64,000 bases of DNA from Russula earlei (taxonomy: Eukaryota > Basidiomycota > Agaricomycetes > Russulales > Russulaceae): NCBI GenBank assembly GCA_025769875.1, contig JAGFNK010000050.1, positions 62,001 to 126,000 of the forward strand. The letters run 5' to 3'. How positions within the stretch are numbered: the first letter of the stretch is position 1; every line of letters starts with the position of its first letter. Position numbers and translations under genes: made by a program. Shown piece by piece: positions 35,404 to 48,735 of the stretch. The notes beneath the pieces were generated by a model. The model was not told the DNA's origin, made no database searches, and saw nothing but the letters and a program-made list of their open reading frames with translations.

Positions 35404-38073
35404 ATGACTGCGATTCGTCTTTACCCCCCTCTGTTCGAAGAAGGGAAGAATACCGAGTTTTTGCACTCTGGTCGTACATTGTCTGTTACCCAATCCCCAA
35501 GAGACAACTCAGTCGCAGTGTTTGCTACGAACGCAGCTGTAAGCAGAATGTCAAGCCTGTGCTCGTGCATGGCCTAACTATATTGCAAGGTAGATTCAAA
35601 GGCCCCCAGATCATCGAAAGAGAAGTACTCTGAGCCAAATGACATCTATACTGCCAGTACAGATAGCATACCGACTTCTGAGCGACGGCTGGTATGTCGA
35701 AAAATAGGCTAATCAAGAGAGCGAGGCTCAGTCGTCGTCGAGTTTCTAACAGAGACATCGGTCGTCTTTGCTTCACTCCAGGACTTCAAAAATAACCAAA
35801 GGGAGCAAGATTCCCGATTGTTCGTGATATCTTTCCTACATTTGCCAACCGCCCGCTAATGCCGTTACAGAGGTCGTAGCGAACAGGTTTCACAGGTGTT
35901 GATTAAACATGCCGTGGATTATGTCAAGCTCGTCATGGAAAGTTGGGCGCAAGCATCGGTAGGTGTCCACTCCAACTTCAGTTGGGCTTGCTAAGCTGCT
36001 TGCCAGAAACCGGTCCGCAGAATGCAGCCCCTTCGATATGATGCTAATCATTACCGGGCATTATATACTTGTGTCTCTCTCTTTGTTGTCCTTTACCTTC
36101 CCGAGGCTGGTTTCGACGACGCACCTGTGGGAGAAGAGTTGATGGAGTGGCTCAACACACATTTCATCGAACCTTCATCCGAAGAAGGTGACCATCTCAG
36201 TTCACAAGATAATCCATGGCAGGATGAGTCATTTTGGCCTTATTTCACGAGGTACACCTGCCACGTCAGAGCCCGAAGAAATCTGACCCGAGTCCGTCAT
36301 GCAGATCTGTCCTACGTGGATTTTCAAAAGCTTCTCTTTTTCTATTAACCACATTGTCTCGGCATCCTTCTGAGCACCTCCAGAATGTAGCACAACACCT
36401 GGCACCTTTACTCAGCTCTCACCCCCGCATCGTCCAATTTTCCAGCGAGCGTGATTTTGTGATCGCCCTTCGCCGCTGGAAGGAAAGGGTCAAAAGCCTC
36501 CGCCTAGAGCTCGATCGTGTCCCGGAAGATGCACGAGAGGACGGCTTCGAAAACTGGTGGAAGCCATTCAGCAACATCGTAGGTATACTGGAGGGCCGTC
36601 TTGAGGTAATCCAGAATATTTGCATTGATCTCAATGCCGACTGGAAGGAGGTTTGCGCCGCCTGGAGCATTTTTGTAAATCATCGTCTTCGAAGGCAAGA
36701 CCTTCCGTGCGTATTTTCTCATACCCGAGGAGATTACCTCTCATCATGGGCATAGAGAGGTGGTAAATCAAATTCTAGAGAGCATGCCTCCCGATCCTAC
36801 CGACTTGGAAGATATGATTCATGTAGCTCTATTCCGTGGTGAGACAATGGAAGCGCTAGCCTACGCGGCCGGACTGGACGTCTGGTTAGCGGCCCACTGG
36901 GTTGACCTCATGGATGCCATCGACCTTCTCAACACACCCGTTAGCGACGAGTAAGAAGTCCCACTTTGTATGTGTGCCTTGCTGAGTTTTGTGAGTAGCT
37001 CAGTCATCTCCCTCCGTGACCAGTATATCTTGTCGTATGCAGACTACTTGCATTCTGACCCAGCGCTATGGCGTATGACTGTGGCCTACATGTGCTCCTG
37101 TGGGCCAATAGGGAGGGAGCAGGCGGACCAAGTGTTGCTCCGCGTACCAATCAGCCTCAATCTCAGCACAAGTGACAATGACGCAGCTCGTTTGGGCGGT
37201 GTTCCGACCGCATTAAGAGCAGTCATCGAAACATGTCATGAATATGGGAGGGAGTCGGTGCGACGCATGGTTTGCACGGTATCCGTTCTTTATTTACTCT
37301 ACGTCCTTTTCTCAAGCCAAATTTCATAGATTGCAGCACGAAATTCCTTGCAACAGAGGGACTATGGATTAGCCGTTTCGTACGCTACCTCTGCAGAAAA
37401 CTGGACGTGGCTCGGTCGAATCGTCGACGCCGTCTTGGCCGAATACATCGAGCATGGTTTGTACTTGTCTCTTGCCGTGCTGTCCATGCTCACGTCAATG
37501 TAGGACCAGAAGTCTTTGCTCGATCAGTAGCTGCAGTTGCGCCATCACTGCAAGAGCTACGAGCACATCCCGGCGCAGATGGTGTGTTCACCCACCGGCT
37601 CATGTTTGCGGTCCGCTACGCCGAGTTTCATCAACGAAGATTGAGCGGTGATCTACAAGAGGCAGCCTTGGATATTCTGACTATGTTCAACGAGGATCTC
37701 GCGCCAAAAACATGGTGGGGTGTTCTCCTGTGCGATGCCGTTGACCTCATCCGGAACAGTGAGTGATCCTATGTTCTCGTTGAATTTCGTTTCCTCCAAT
37801 TGTGCAACTGTAGATGATCTGATGTTATACTCCTCCTCTGGAGCTGTTGAATTGCTCAAGCGACTAGAGGAAGTGCATATTGGAGCTTCACAAGGTTCCG
37901 GGGATGCTTATCTGTCTATCCTTATGATGTCGATGGGAGGATCAAGCGACGCGGCGGCGCTTCAACGTCTTAAATCTGCTCGCCTCTGCCTGGCAAAGTA
38001 TTATGCAAAATGCACCATGGTAGCCGGCGGGCGTGACATTAGAGGCTCAAGAGTGGGGATTATCGGGATGTGA
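35404..38073 (+). CDS. NUP85: Nucleoporin Nup85 (Nup107-160/Y complex)
   Basis: A scaffold nucleoporin of the Y complex at both faces of the nuclear pore. Exon 1 (ATG 35404) reads MTAIRLYPPLFEEGKNTEFL and SPRDNSVAVFATNAA; two short introns lead through a basic linker to GRSEQVSQVLIKHAVDYVKL, each junction in phase. The helical body follows: VGEELMEWLNTHFIEPSSEE, DESFWPYFTR|SVLRGFSKASLFLLTTLSRH, HPRIVQFSSERDFVIALRRW, DADWKEV-type helix, MIHVALFRGETMEALAYAAG and onward to DLMLYSSSGAVELLKRLEEV and LKSARLCLAKYYAKCTMV. The alternating helix pairs, WKE...A.W and the LARxFA-like C-terminus (ARLCLAKYYAKCTM) match Nup85. At least nine introns. The last 15 residues after TMV are uncertain (possible alternative stop). 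Confidence 0.88.
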
Positions 38074-40184
38074 CCATATGTTGTACTCACGTGTCCCGAG
38101 CCACGCCACCACCACACTCCCTTCCCTGGTATAAGGCTCTGTTAAGACATCTTGTAGAATTCGGTGTGTGATGGTGGACCTGACGGTTACGCCGAGGACC
38201 TGGGTTTCAGCCTCGTCGACGGTGGATCGAATGTCTCATGGAGTCCCAGTTCTCCCTCGCGAATGCGACAACGTTTTACCTTATTAGCAGCATCCGCTGA
38301 TGTTCTTCAACCAGATCAGTTTCGACAAACTGGGACCGACATGTAAGCGAGCATATGCGACCCAAGCGAGTGGCGTCTTGAAAGTCGTTCGTTCCTGGAC
38401 TGTCATCGTTACCGCAGCAGGCCACCCACCTAATTACGTCATACGTCCCCCTCTCACCACGACCAAAGAGCAGTCTTCCTACTCTCTATCTGACGGTCCA
38501 ACACGCCAAATTGCCGCCTGCTGAATCCTTTGTAGCGTGTTGAGAAGGGAAACAACAATCTGATATCCAAAGGTCTTGCCTCCAGCCTGTCAACGAGCCA
38601 GTGGCGGGACGTGGCCCAGTACCCCGTTGCGATCATGGCGGTGATACGCGGTACGAACTACCACGCCTATCCGCGAAGCCTTGAACCGCCTTTCAGCGCT
38701 CGAACAGATGACCTTCTCTCCATCAACGGTCATCTCGGGGGCGCCTTTGATCAGAGTTATCGCTCTATTGGCGGAGCTACGTATCCCATGTTGCCGGTAC
38801 TTATTTGTTTCAGTTAGCAGGACGCTGGCGCACGTCCTCGCCGACGTGTCGAAAAGCCGGGGTTCCCGCACCTACGGATCTTCCCGCCACCCAAAGTCCC
38901 GCTCCACGAACTCAAATGATGATCGCTCTAGGAGAATTACCTTGTTTAACCACTTGGCGTATCCCGCTCGGGAGTGGCTATGCACCCTTCCTCCTCGTAC
39001 CTACCATTCCATCCCGCGCTCCATTCACCGCCGCGGGTGGAATCGATCTAAGCGCCAAGTCTCTACCCCCTTTTATCGGTAACAAGAAGCATTTGAAGCG
39101 GTCGAAACCGGCTCGCCTTGTATTCTGCTTTGGAGACTCCTCCGGCGCTGTGTCCCAAGTCACAGATTCCTGTTCACGTTTTACGGCTGCACTCCGGCGG
39201 TTGACAGGAAGCGTTTCTTTATCACTTGTCCTGTCCACGCTCCAGACGAAAAGGGCATTCATTGTCAATGTGCCTTACCGGATTTACCTGTTTCCTCGAC
39301 CGCCCCATTCTTTACGCCGTTCACGGGCTGAGTTTAAGAATCGCAGATTCTTTTGAAGGCCGCACTCTCTTCCTTATTTGGCGTCTTCTACGCGGGCTTG
39401 CTGTTTTCTTGGTTGACTGATATTGACCGATCGGATGATGCAGTGTAAAGACTCATCCAGTTCCATCCATGTTGTCACCAAGTGGCAGGAGCGACGTCTG
39501 CTATAAATCGACAACGGCATCGCGTTGCCTTTGGTATACTGCGGGTTTTCGATACCTTGAAACCTTTTACAACCTCGGCTGGCTTTGGTATGTGCACCAC
39601 TGTGACGACTTACACCCAGCATCCATGTGGTGCTACTATATTCTCTGGCCGTTCGCATGTAAGTACGATGCATGCCCGCCGTGTTGACTTTTGATCCTGA
39701 CTCGCTTGCAGACAGATTGCGGCCAAAGTATCTGTGCTGGCAGCTACCGACATGCCGGCCAGCACGCAGGTCAGTCGTGCACAACAGCGTGCCAGCAGTC
39801 GTAAGTATGGGTCGTATGACCGACATTGCCTGCAGCTCACGCGACCGGGTAGCATAAAACAAATATCCAACAATGTCAAGACGGCCAAGCCGTGTCCGCG
39901 TGGCTGTTGAAATGTGCATCTGCGCTGCGCGCCTGTTTTCGCTAGAACATTTCGTTCGATGTATCATCGCTCTTGCGCGGGGCTTAGAACTGTTGTATTA
40001 TGACCACCTGCGGTGGGCGATGTATCAGGTTCGGTTCAGGAACCGCTCTCGCGAGGAGTTTGGATACCCTACCCTATTTTGTAACCATCTAGACTAGACA
40101 TCGCTGTATCCAAAGTGTCTCTCTCTCTCGCTCTCGATGTCTACCGGTGATTCCGGCCCGGATCTGGCTTGTGGGCCACACACC
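38074..40184. other. 2.1 kb without recognisable genes
   Basis: Between Nup85 and the RhoGAP gene. The longest frame is 183 codons (38805-39356, plus) but it shows no domain, and overlapping frames of similar length exist on both strands. Like 18.9-21.2 kb it is not AT-rich. The last few hundred bases, with CT-rich runs near 40116-40136, are likely the RhoGAP promoter and 5' UTR. Confidence 0.4.
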
Positions 40185-40214
40185 GTGGCAGTGGCAGTGG
40201 CAGTGGCAGTGGCA
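40185..40214. repeat. Five tandem copies of GTGGCA
   Basis: A perfect hexanucleotide microsatellite, (GTGGCA)5, about 130 bp upstream of the RhoGAP start codon, probably in its 5' UTR or core promoter. Likely polymorphic in length. Confidence 0.95.
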
Positions 40215-40345
40215 GACGGGCAGGCAGTGGCCCTGGCCGCGCGCACCACCACAACCAGCACACCACCCACACCACACCAACCACGGTCGGTCCTGGCACA
40301 CACACGAGCCACCTCCCATCCACCCACCTCTCTCCGCATCCCGCC

Positions 40346-43098
40346 ATGAGCGCCAGAATCCCCGCCGACGAGCTTATCCCTGAAGGTTCAACAGACGGTC
40401 ACGGCATCATCGGCTCGCCCAGCCTCACTCACTCTCCCCATCCTATTCACTCTCATCCCACCCAGCCCGCCATCTCCCCCTCCTCCAGCAGCCCACAAAA
40501 CATCGCCATCCCCTCCAGACCCTCTCTCTCCTCAAAATCGTCCTCCTCGCCCCCGAGATTGAGCACAGAGGTTGAATTCGCCCCCAAGCCCTCTCCATCG
40601 GCACCCGCCCGATGGCGCAACAGTCTCCCCCCCGCCATACAGCGCGCCGACCTCACGCCCGGGGGGACCCACAGTGACACAAACACCGTCGTAGAGCCCA
40701 GCTTTGATGAGAATGTTCTCCGCGCTCTGTGCGACCTCGATGTGAGTTCTCGCGCGCCAAGTCCAGGTACCGGCATGCTCAGCCACAGTTCGCCCTCCTC
40801 CCCCTCCCCTCGATCAGTGCGGGATACCGTTGTTATTTGACAGGATCAAACAGAGCATGATATCATGCAGGGTAACTTTTCCCTGGCGCACTGCCTAGCG
40901 TCCAGCTGATCCATCCTCACTCTGTAGGAAGTGTCCGCGTTCTTCAAGAAGCGTGCCGTCCTCGAGGAGGAATTTGGGAGGGGCATGCAAAAGCTTGTCA
41001 GGAACACCGCTGAACTATACGCCATGAATGATGGTAAGGCTGGGTGAGTCCGTCCACTATTTTTTTCTCGATCCATCCCGTCCCGACTGCGCAATGAAGC
41101 TCTTTCGTCAACGCATGGCAGACAACCATGAAAATACACGAGATCATTGCCGAGAATAGGCTACGCTTTGCGTCGCGGTTGAATGAGATGAGCGATGAGC
41201 TTGCAAATTTAGCCAAGGAAGTGGACAAAAACAGAAAGGCGGTATGTCACCCTTTTATGTACAAAGTCGTCGTCCTCGAGCTTGACGAGAATCTCTGCCC
41301 AGGCCAAGGAACTTGCAACCCGGTACGAACGTAACTTGCAGGATTCCGAAATAACCACCGAAAAAAGCAAAGCGCGCCTGGACACGACAATGGAGGAACT
41401 TGGTCGTATCCTGCTTCAGAAGGAGGGCGAACCAGCAAAGGATTCCGTCATCCAATCTCGCACGCCTGCAGGCGGGAAGCGTGCCATTGGCAAAGCTGTG
41501 GCAAAGGGTGGACTATTGTTAAAGGGAAAGAACCCTGGTAATGTCAGCGTTTCCCGTTCCCTTTTCTTTTCATGATTCCCTCATCCGCGCCTGCAGATCC
41601 AACGACAGGAAGATGATATTCGTGCTCGCGTACAATCGTCTTCTCAAGCTTATCACAAGTCGGTGCAAGAAACGCAAGCCCTCAGGCAGGAATACTTCAA
41701 TCTCCGGCTTCCTCAAATACTCCGCGTCCGTGCTTCTTGGCCCCGCATTTTACCCCGACTTCTCATCCCTGTCTCATTAGGCCTTGAAAGAGTGCGCGGA
41801 CGAAATTGATCTCGGAACACAATATCACCTCACGCGCTACGCTTTCTTATTCGAGAGCATTGTCTTGAGCGACGGATCGACCTTGGCGCCAACTGGCATT
41901 GAAGATGGTAAGTGTCGAAAAGAAACTGCCATGGAAAATTTCTCCCTGAAACTGGAGGACAGGTCCTGGTCTGAAACCCACCATCGAGTCGATAGATAAC
42001 CGATCCGACTTCAAAGTCTACATGCAGAATTATGCGTATGCCCACGGTGGCGTACAACGAGGACCTCGCCGGACGGGACCCGAGCATGAAGGTTTCGTAA
42101 GTTGTGCCCGCACCATGAGGCACGGTACAATCTGATCTGTCCACCCCTCAAGCTACCTCCTTTACCGCAACATATCGACCGCACGAACCCGACAGCCCAC
42201 GGTATCAACACCCCAAGTAGTAGCCATTCACATTTGCCCGATCGCGTCCGGCCAACATTTGGCACATTTGGCGTCGACCTTGCGGAACAAATGGCACGTG
42301 ACTGCGCTGAAGTGCCACCCATCATGGTTAAATGCTGCGAGGCGATCGAGAAGCATGGCATCACGACTATGGGAGTCTATCGTATCGGTGGCACGATGAG
42401 TAAAGTCACTCGGTTGAAAGAAAAACTCGATAAAGGTATCCTTTGCAGACAGTTCCAAGGCAGGGATATCGCTAACGGGTGATAGACTTGGAAACCACGA
42501 ACCTAGACGCCGACGAGTGGTCTGGCGACATTAGCAACGTGACGAGTGTTCTAAAACTCTGGCTTAGAGAGCTGCCAGAGCCGCTTCTCACGATGCAACT
42601 TCACCAAGGCTTTTTAGAGGCTGCTAGTAAACGCGCTCTCTCCTTTCAAATGCGACTGATCATGTGACCTGTTTTATTGAACAGAAATCGAGAATGACCG
42701 TCTGAGGCACATCCGGCTTCACGAGCGTGTCAACGACCTGCCAGATGCGAACTACGCGACTCTAAAATATTTCATGGGCCATCTACACAAGTATGATTCC
42801 AAAGACCGCGTTGCTAGTCCCTCTCGTTAAATGACTTGCTCGCAGGATCGTGCAACACGAGGCGCAGAACTCGATGTCTATAGGTAATCTGGCTATTGTC
42901 TTTGGACCAACGTTGTTTCCCCCTACTACACCTCATGGCGTGAATGGGCAGGATGGCCTTGTTGGCGCGACAATCCAGAACAAGGTACGTCGAGAATCCC
43001 CCGATCCACAAAGGAGTTCTCAGAGCTGCTTTCAGGCAATTGAGACCATTCTCGAACACTACAATGACATATTCGTTGACGAGTCTGACCTCTCATGA
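40346..43098 (+). CDS. F-BAR and RhoGAP domain protein (Rgd1-like)
   Basis: A Rho GTPase-activating protein that binds curved membrane through its F-BAR domain, like yeast Rgd1 (acts on Rho3/Rho4 and polarised growth). ATG 40346 opens a Ser/Pro-rich leader of about 130 residues. The F-BAR domain follows in several exons: VLEEEFGRGMQKLVRNTAEL, MKIHEIIAENRLRFASRLNE, LAKEVDKNRKAAKELATRYE, LQDSEITTEKSKARLD and YHKSVQETQALRQEYFNLRL. After a basic/Pro linker comes RhoGAP: TFGTFGVDLAEQMARDCAEV, then KHGITTMGVYRIGGTMSKV with the arginine finger (VYR), LWLRELPEPLLTMQ, LPDANYATLKYFMGHLHKIV and NSMSIGNLAIVFGPTLF. Ends DIFVDESDLS at 43098. All catalytic GAP motifs are intact. Confidence 0.92.
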
Positions 43099-43824
43099 GC
43101 GTCGCTTCTCCCCGTCGTTATTTTATAAGGACTAGTACCTACATCACTACTCTATGTCATGTCACCCTCGTATACCCTCCCCACTGTATCCGCTGGCTCT
43201 GGAATAGCCACATCCTGTATTCTCTCTCTAGCAAGCACCGATCTGCCATTGCCCTTGGATGTATTCGATATGTTTGTGCTGTAGCAGAACAGCTGTGTAG
43301 GCACGGATGGTCGCCGATCGAAGGACTGTTACGAGATGCGACGTAGAGATGAAGGATCGATGTGAATGAGGGGATGGAGGGATAACTCTTTAGCCGTGTA
43401 ACTGATCAACGAGGTCGGACGGGGGTAGCTAGAGGGTCATGGTTAATCTCGAGGAAGGCAAACCAGCGCATGCATCACGACGAGACCAGACGCGACGCGA
43501 CGCACCAAGATGGCAACGAGATATCCATGTGCCAGCTTCGGAGAGCGACCACTCTATCAGAGACGGGAATATGATGCGTCGCAGCGAGGGGCATGCACCC
43601 ATCCACGTGACGCACAGGCGCTCCTCTTCTACGGCGTTCTGCCCGTCGGATTGCACGGCACTCGTGGGCGAGAGATCCAGGTCGCGCAAATTGTAGAACG
43701 CCGCGAGGACGGTCGTAAGCGCCGTCAGAAGCCGCTAAAAAAAAAAAAAGCCAAAAGGACAGACGCCCGCGGACTCATGGTCAGCTTTTTGTGTGCTCTT
43801 GTATCTTTCGTCCGATTCTCATTC

Positions 43825-45016
43825 TCATTGGAAAATTATATAGATATGCTCCCCTTGGAGAAGAAAAAAGGGAACGAGATAAAAACGTACTATGCCGGAG
43901 AGCGCGTAGTGGAGCGTGTGTCGGAGCGCGAGGCGAACTTTGAGCCACTCGACATGGGAGAGGTGGCGAGAGACGGTGCGGAGCAGCCTCGGCGTGACGC
44001 TCATCCCGGAGAGGTCGAGAGAGCGGACGGGGACGCTTCCCGTGGCGATATGCGCGAGGTCCTCCTCCGTCGCGAGCTCGCCACCAACGAGGCTGAGCAC
44101 CTGCACCGGCCGCCCGGGGAGGATGGATGCGGCCGTAGCCGGATAGCCACGGAAGGAGCGCAGGTGCGGTACGTCCGCCGGCTCGAGTCGCAGCGCGCGG
44201 TGGTAGTCGCCCAACCTGAGGTGCAGCAGTGCCGGGTGGCTGCGCAAAACGCGCTCGAGCTCGGGCGGCTCGCCGATGCCGTGCAGCGCGAGCGTGCGCA
44301 GGGAAGGGGAGGCAAAAGGGGGGTAGGAGTTGATGCCGGTGCTCGTGCTGGTGTCGGGGAAGGTGCGCGTCCTGATGTTGAACGCGATGCGGCGTGGCGT
44401 GGCAAGGCAGGCAGAGGGGACCGGCACAGCGCCACGTTGAAAGCGGGAAGGTGCGGCGCGAGGCCGAAGGAGAGTTCGAGCGAGTCGAGGTGGACGAGCA
44501 TGGGTACGAGCGACCTCGCGATGTTTTGGGCGATGCAGAGAAGCAGCAGCGGGCTCTCTACCGCGTCCGTTTCCCAGCGCACGTGGAACCGCCGGACATA
44601 CTCCGCGAGGTGCGGGCGCGCCGAGAGCGTCTCGCAGCAGCGAAGCGTGGTGGCGGGCACGGCTGGCATTGTCATGACCTTCATCTCCGTCGTCGTCGTA
44701 GTCCTAGTCTGGAGAAACGTCATCGAGGCCTGCTACTCCCTCTGCTCTTACTGGGATAGGCGAGGGCGAGGCGTGAGGCAGGACTTCGTGGATGATAATA
44801 GCGGAAGTAGAGGAGGCGCTCGGCGTTAGCGCGCCACCTGCGGGAGACGAGGGCGACGCGCGTGAGTGCGTCTCGAGAGAGGTGGTCAAAGATAGTGTCG
44901 AGTAGCTCGTTCGGAAGGCCATTTCCGAGGCCGGTCGATCGCTTCGGCAAGGAGAGTGGCGTCCTCGCCGTCGGGGAGACGGCAGGAAGGACGGGACTAC
45001 GAGAGCAACGGTACAT
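43825..45016 (-). CDS. F-box protein with leucine-rich repeats, high GC
   Basis: Minus-strand gene from ATG 45016 (MYRCSRSPVLPAVSPTARTP). The F-box reads LPNELLDTIFDHLSRDALTR and VALVSRRWRANAERLLYFRY. An intron near 44690-44750 leads to PATTLRCCETLSARPHLAEY and VRRFHVRWETD, a linker typical of Agaricomycete F-box proteins, then leucine-rich segments: LVHLDSLELSFGLAPHL, SLRTLALHGIGEPPELERVL, ALLHLRLGDYHRALRLEP, VQVLSLVGGELATEEDL and VRSLDLSGMSVTPRLLRTVS. A second intron lies about 44400-44450. The region is strikingly GC-rich, which keeps a long antisense frame open (43510-44829, plus) that I regard as a shadow. The stop at 43825 follows a hydrophobic tail; the true end could be slightly earlier. 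Confidence 0.75.
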
Positions 45017-46332
45017 CGTTTGACACTGCAGTGGCGGTGGTGATAGAAGCACTAGCAATCGGGGGAGGAAGGCGAGGGGGGAAGAAACACCCTTTTTTTT
45101 TTTTTCAAGAGGAAGGACCTAGGAGCTCAACTCGGGCCATTGACGAGATGGCGCCGTGTACGCAGTTTTTGAGGGCGAAAGGGACACAGGCTGAGACTCG
45201 GAGCGACCACGGGCCTTTCCTCCTTTGATTTGGCCGCTTTGGCACGTTGGGCATAGCGGCAGCGGCAAGGCGGAAAAATGACGGCTTTTCTGGAACACGA
45301 GTATGGCGGACCATGCGTGCAGGTACTCGGTTTGCTTTGTGTCAGAGCTGAGACCGCAGAGGCGTTCTGGGCCGGAAATGACCATGACGAGCGCATTACA
45401 AGCGCGATGAAGAGAAGACGAGACGAGACCCCGCTGCACTATCCGTTCCAGCACCTCCGTTCAGGCTGGCCCGGCAAGGTCTCCACCTCACCGTTCTCGC
45501 CGCCTTTTCTCGTCGTGACTCGTTCGAGAAAAGGAAGGTGGTGTTTAGAACGTCATCAACCGCCCAGGCTGTTCGATTCGGCTCTCTCGTACCCACGCTA
45601 TACATTAGCGGGATATAATCGAGTGTGTTGGGACGATACTAGACGCTGGCATGTTTTCCCCGTCGGGCAATCGCCAAAGACAAAGCGACGATGGACCGAC
45701 TGGTGTCGATTCTCACACATCAGGAGGGATTCGGGGAACCCACCAGCGGAGCAAGAAGTCGCGTGGTTGTGGGGGAGCGTTTTAGGCCCTGAACAGAAAA
45801 CTGAACTGGAGAGGGTGCCTGTTTGAAAGCAACCCTACGACGGACGGTAAGATCCAGAGTACGGGTTAACGTATTGAGCGATCGGTACGTGGGACACAAC
45901 GTAGCTCAGTCTTGATGGAGAGTCATCGGTAGCCAAATCAAATCTAATTAGCGATCAGTGATCTAGAAGACGAGAAGCTCAAGGCAACATGGACGCCATG
46001 ATCTTGTTGTGATGGAATGTCGTCGTGATGAGCCACGAGTGAGGGTACCCACGAATAATTCTGGAACTAGGTATGATCGTCAAGCATCTGTCAACGACAC
46101 GGGGCGCCCAATAAAACGATTACGAGGTCCAGAGGTGGCTAGCCTGATGCATTTTGTTCGAGAACGTTAGGCACCACACGAGGTAGCCTTGCCCATCCAC
46201 ACATCCTTAGGGTACCAACGATCTCTTCTTCTGATCGAACAAGGCCAAAAGGGAACACTTCCAACGGATGCACAGAATAGATATGATTACAATAGCAATA
46301 CAAGTACACCAAAGCCCAGGGTGTGTAACGGA
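45017..46332. other. GC-rich intergenic stretch, one doubtful frame
   Basis: Holds a 182-codon plus-strand frame (45278-45826, MTAFLEHEYGGPCVQVLGLL onward, ending LERVPV) with no recognised domain; it lies in GC-rich sequence where chance frames are long. The rest has nothing recognised. The first part should include the promoter of the F-box gene, with a T13 tract near 45091. Confidence 0.35.
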
Positions 46333-47637
<1,305 letters not shown>

Positions 47638-48735
47638 AATTGCCTTGATTAGATTGATGTTTTGTATTTGACTGTATTATTCTAATCTTATCGCCCTTCC
47701 GAGTGATTGCCGAGTTATTTCGTTGTGATACAGTACAGTATTGTCGCGTCAGTCACAGTAACGATTGTGATAACGTGATGGATTTCACGAGGTCATGCTG
47801 GACATTGGCTCGATGGCGCTTGCACTTCAATGTCGCCAAGCACTGTCAGGCAGGGGGGGCAGGCCATGATATTCTCGCTGCGTGGTCAATGGCCTTCAGG
47901 TGGCGCCGCCGGCGAGTACGGGAAACCATGCATGATCCAGCATCAAACACGCACCGGCATGTGTCAGCTCCGCGGTTGTCCAACAGGCGTCTATCTTCCG
48001 TCCGGCCCACCCGTGTCGTTTGCTCCCAAGTTAAAATTACCTGAGGCCGACAAGCGAACATGACCCAGTGGGGTGTTCTGCGTCAAATTGGTGGGTACTA
48101 TCAGCCTGTCGGGAGGGCATGGATAGGTAGGATTGACTTGGCGACAGATAAGCTTTACCGATCCAAACGTGATGAGCCTACGAATGCGATGCTGCGCAGC
48201 AGCCATGCCGGTCCGTAGGTCGGTGAAGCGCAGCAGACAAACTTATTTTTTCTAGAGAAAGCAATTTGTACGCTGGCAGAATGGTGAGTGACCATAGCCC
48301 AGTCATAGCATGGACGTAGGGCGCGAGTGGATGCTTAGCTGAGCCCATCACATCGGCCGCTGTATTTCAGTACAGGCCGACGGATGGCAGTCGCAACCGC
48401 TCCCAGGACGTTGTGTAATACTCGGGATTTATGAATAACCGCTCGTGTCAGGTCTTCTTTTCAGGTCCTAGTCCGGTGCTGCGCAGGCAGAGCTTGCTGC
48501 TTTCTAAACCTCACATCTCATTCACTGGCATCGTCCTCGCTGGCCGGGGTCTTTTCTCATCCTACAGCCTCTCTCCGCCCGTCCAGTCACTGTTTTGATC
48601 TTCTTGTCACGTTAAATACCCCATTGTTCTGTTTTCTTCTCAACCTCCGTCCCCCCCCCATACCCTCCCTCCCTCCCTTCCTCCCCTGCACGCCGAGCTC
48701 GACCACCTTCACCCAGGCCACTCTTTCCGGATACG
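47638..48735. other. 1.1 kb intergenic, nothing recognised
   Basis: Between H3 copy 2 and the aspartic protease. Only short frames without domains. The 3' end is C/T-rich (about 48640-48690, runs such as ccctccctccctcccttcc), fitting a pyrimidine-rich core promoter or 5' UTR of the protease gene. Confidence 0.45.

Noticed and set aside
35367..35633. Frame with a LRLYPP-like string read as the ExxR helix of a P450
   Set aside because: The frame starting at 35404 (MTAIRLYPPLFEEG, SPRDNSVAVF) splices in phase into the Nup85 body and fits the Nup85 N-terminus, so the P450-like string is chance.
38805..39356. 183-codon plus-strand frame as a gene
   Set aside because: No recognisable family, composition like its surroundings, and competing frames on both strands.
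43510..44829. 439-codon plus-strand open frame
   Set aside because: It lies antisense to an F-box/LRR gene whose frames carry clear motifs; the protein is low-complexity Arg/Glu/Gly-rich, as expected from a shadow frame in GC-rich coding DNA.
45278..45826. 182-codon plus-strand frame as a gene
   Set aside because: No domain, GC-rich sequence, no splice pattern, and overlapping frames of similar length on the minus strand.
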